Translations under genes and position numbers: made by a program
NCBI RefSeq assembly: GCF_900108085.1
Contig: NZ_FNVR01000003.1
Span: 264,213 to 328,212 of the forward strand
DNA from: Algoriphagus boritolerans DSM 17298 = JCM 18970
GTDB taxonomy: Bacteria; Bacteroidota; Bacteroidia; Cytophagales; Cyclobacteriaceae
DNA length: 64,000 nt
Reading direction: 5' to 3'
Notes under the pieces: model-generated
What the model saw: only the letters and a program-made list of their open reading frames with translations
Told to the model about the DNA's origin: nothing
Databases searched by the model: none
Shown: piece by piece, positions 63,896 through 64,000 of the stretch
Numbering within the stretch: the first letter of the stretch is position 1
How the letters are laid out: every line of letters starts with the position of its first letter

Positions 63896-64000
63896 GTGGC
63901 TTAGGCCCGCCTGAAGATCGGGCAGGCATAGCTCCGCCAGCCCGACAAAAATCAGGAATTAAAATTGGGTTGAGAGAGTGGGATAGACGGCCTTTGGTGG

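Noticed and set aside
1..64000. tRNA, rRNA, CRISPR arrays, intact insertion sequences or prophage genes
   Set aside because: Scanning by eye gave no tRNA-like cloverleaf, no regular spaced direct repeats and no transposase, integrase or phage structural gene.

Overview
The window looks like chromosome from a Cytophagales-type member of the Bacteroidota, plausibly an Algoriphagus/Cyclobacterium relative; that placement is inference. The evidence is a complete SusC/SusD polysaccharide utilization locus (PUL) with a hybrid two-component sensor, many surface lipoproteins, TonB receptors with carboxypeptidase-like N-terminal domains, a DUF6266-like relic, and promoters of the TAnnTTTG type rather than the proteobacterial -35/-10 type.

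Layout. (1) 1-830: 5' part of a TauE/SafE-type exporter. (2) About 950-8050: a decayed defence/addiction island. It holds a DUF6266-like relic, the tail of a type I restriction specificity gene, a three-gene toxin-antitoxin-SecB-like chaperone (TAC) module with ATGA overlaps, a hypothetical gene cut by an amber codon, and a Xre / ImmA-IrrE / PIN (DUF4411) module whose Xre gene is also cut by an amber codon. (3) 8090-19613: housekeeping and envelope genes: DUF2490-type protein plus a large secreted partner, MATE pump, acyl-CoA ligase and acyl-CoA dehydrogenase, a secreted protein, a lipoprotein and an alpha/beta hydrolase. (4) 19898-38924: a beta-glucan/hemicellulose PUL, all on the minus strand: hybrid sensor, GH5 endoglucanase, SusC, SusD, surface glycan-binding protein, a large FG-GAP/UnbV lipoprotein, GH9 and a SASA-type acetylesterase. 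(5) 39152-43661: sodium/sugar symporter, xylulokinase and xylose isomerase on the same strand. (6) 43787-59271: PabC-like aminotransferase, serine dehydratase beta subunit, a TolC/HlyD pair without a pump, a TonB receptor divergent from a DtxR/MntR regulator with nested palindromes between them, a TrkH-TrkA potassium system, a porin, a thioredoxin-like protein, a YihY protein and a gamma-glutamyltransferase. (7) 59620-63740: an AT-rich restriction-modification cassette (Xre controller, C5 methyltransferase, nuclease, DPPY methyltransferase) bracketed by two imperfect hairpins of matching design. Gene remnants lie outside it.

How the genes work together. The hybrid sensor probably detects a beta-1,4-glucan or xyloglucan oligosaccharide. 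GH5 and GH9 cut the backbone, the esterase removes acetyl groups, SusC/SusD and the surface lipoproteins capture and import the products, and the neighbouring symporter, isomerase and kinase feed xylose into the pentose phosphate pathway. No beta-glucosidase or alpha-xylosidase is present, so final depolymerisation must be encoded elsewhere.

The signals most worth a second look are the twin hairpins around the restriction-modification cassette, the TAC module, the two amber-interrupted genes in one island, and a 194-bp non-coding repeat present twice (16399-16592 and 45441-45634). No rRNA, tRNA, CRISPR array or intact insertion sequence was seen.
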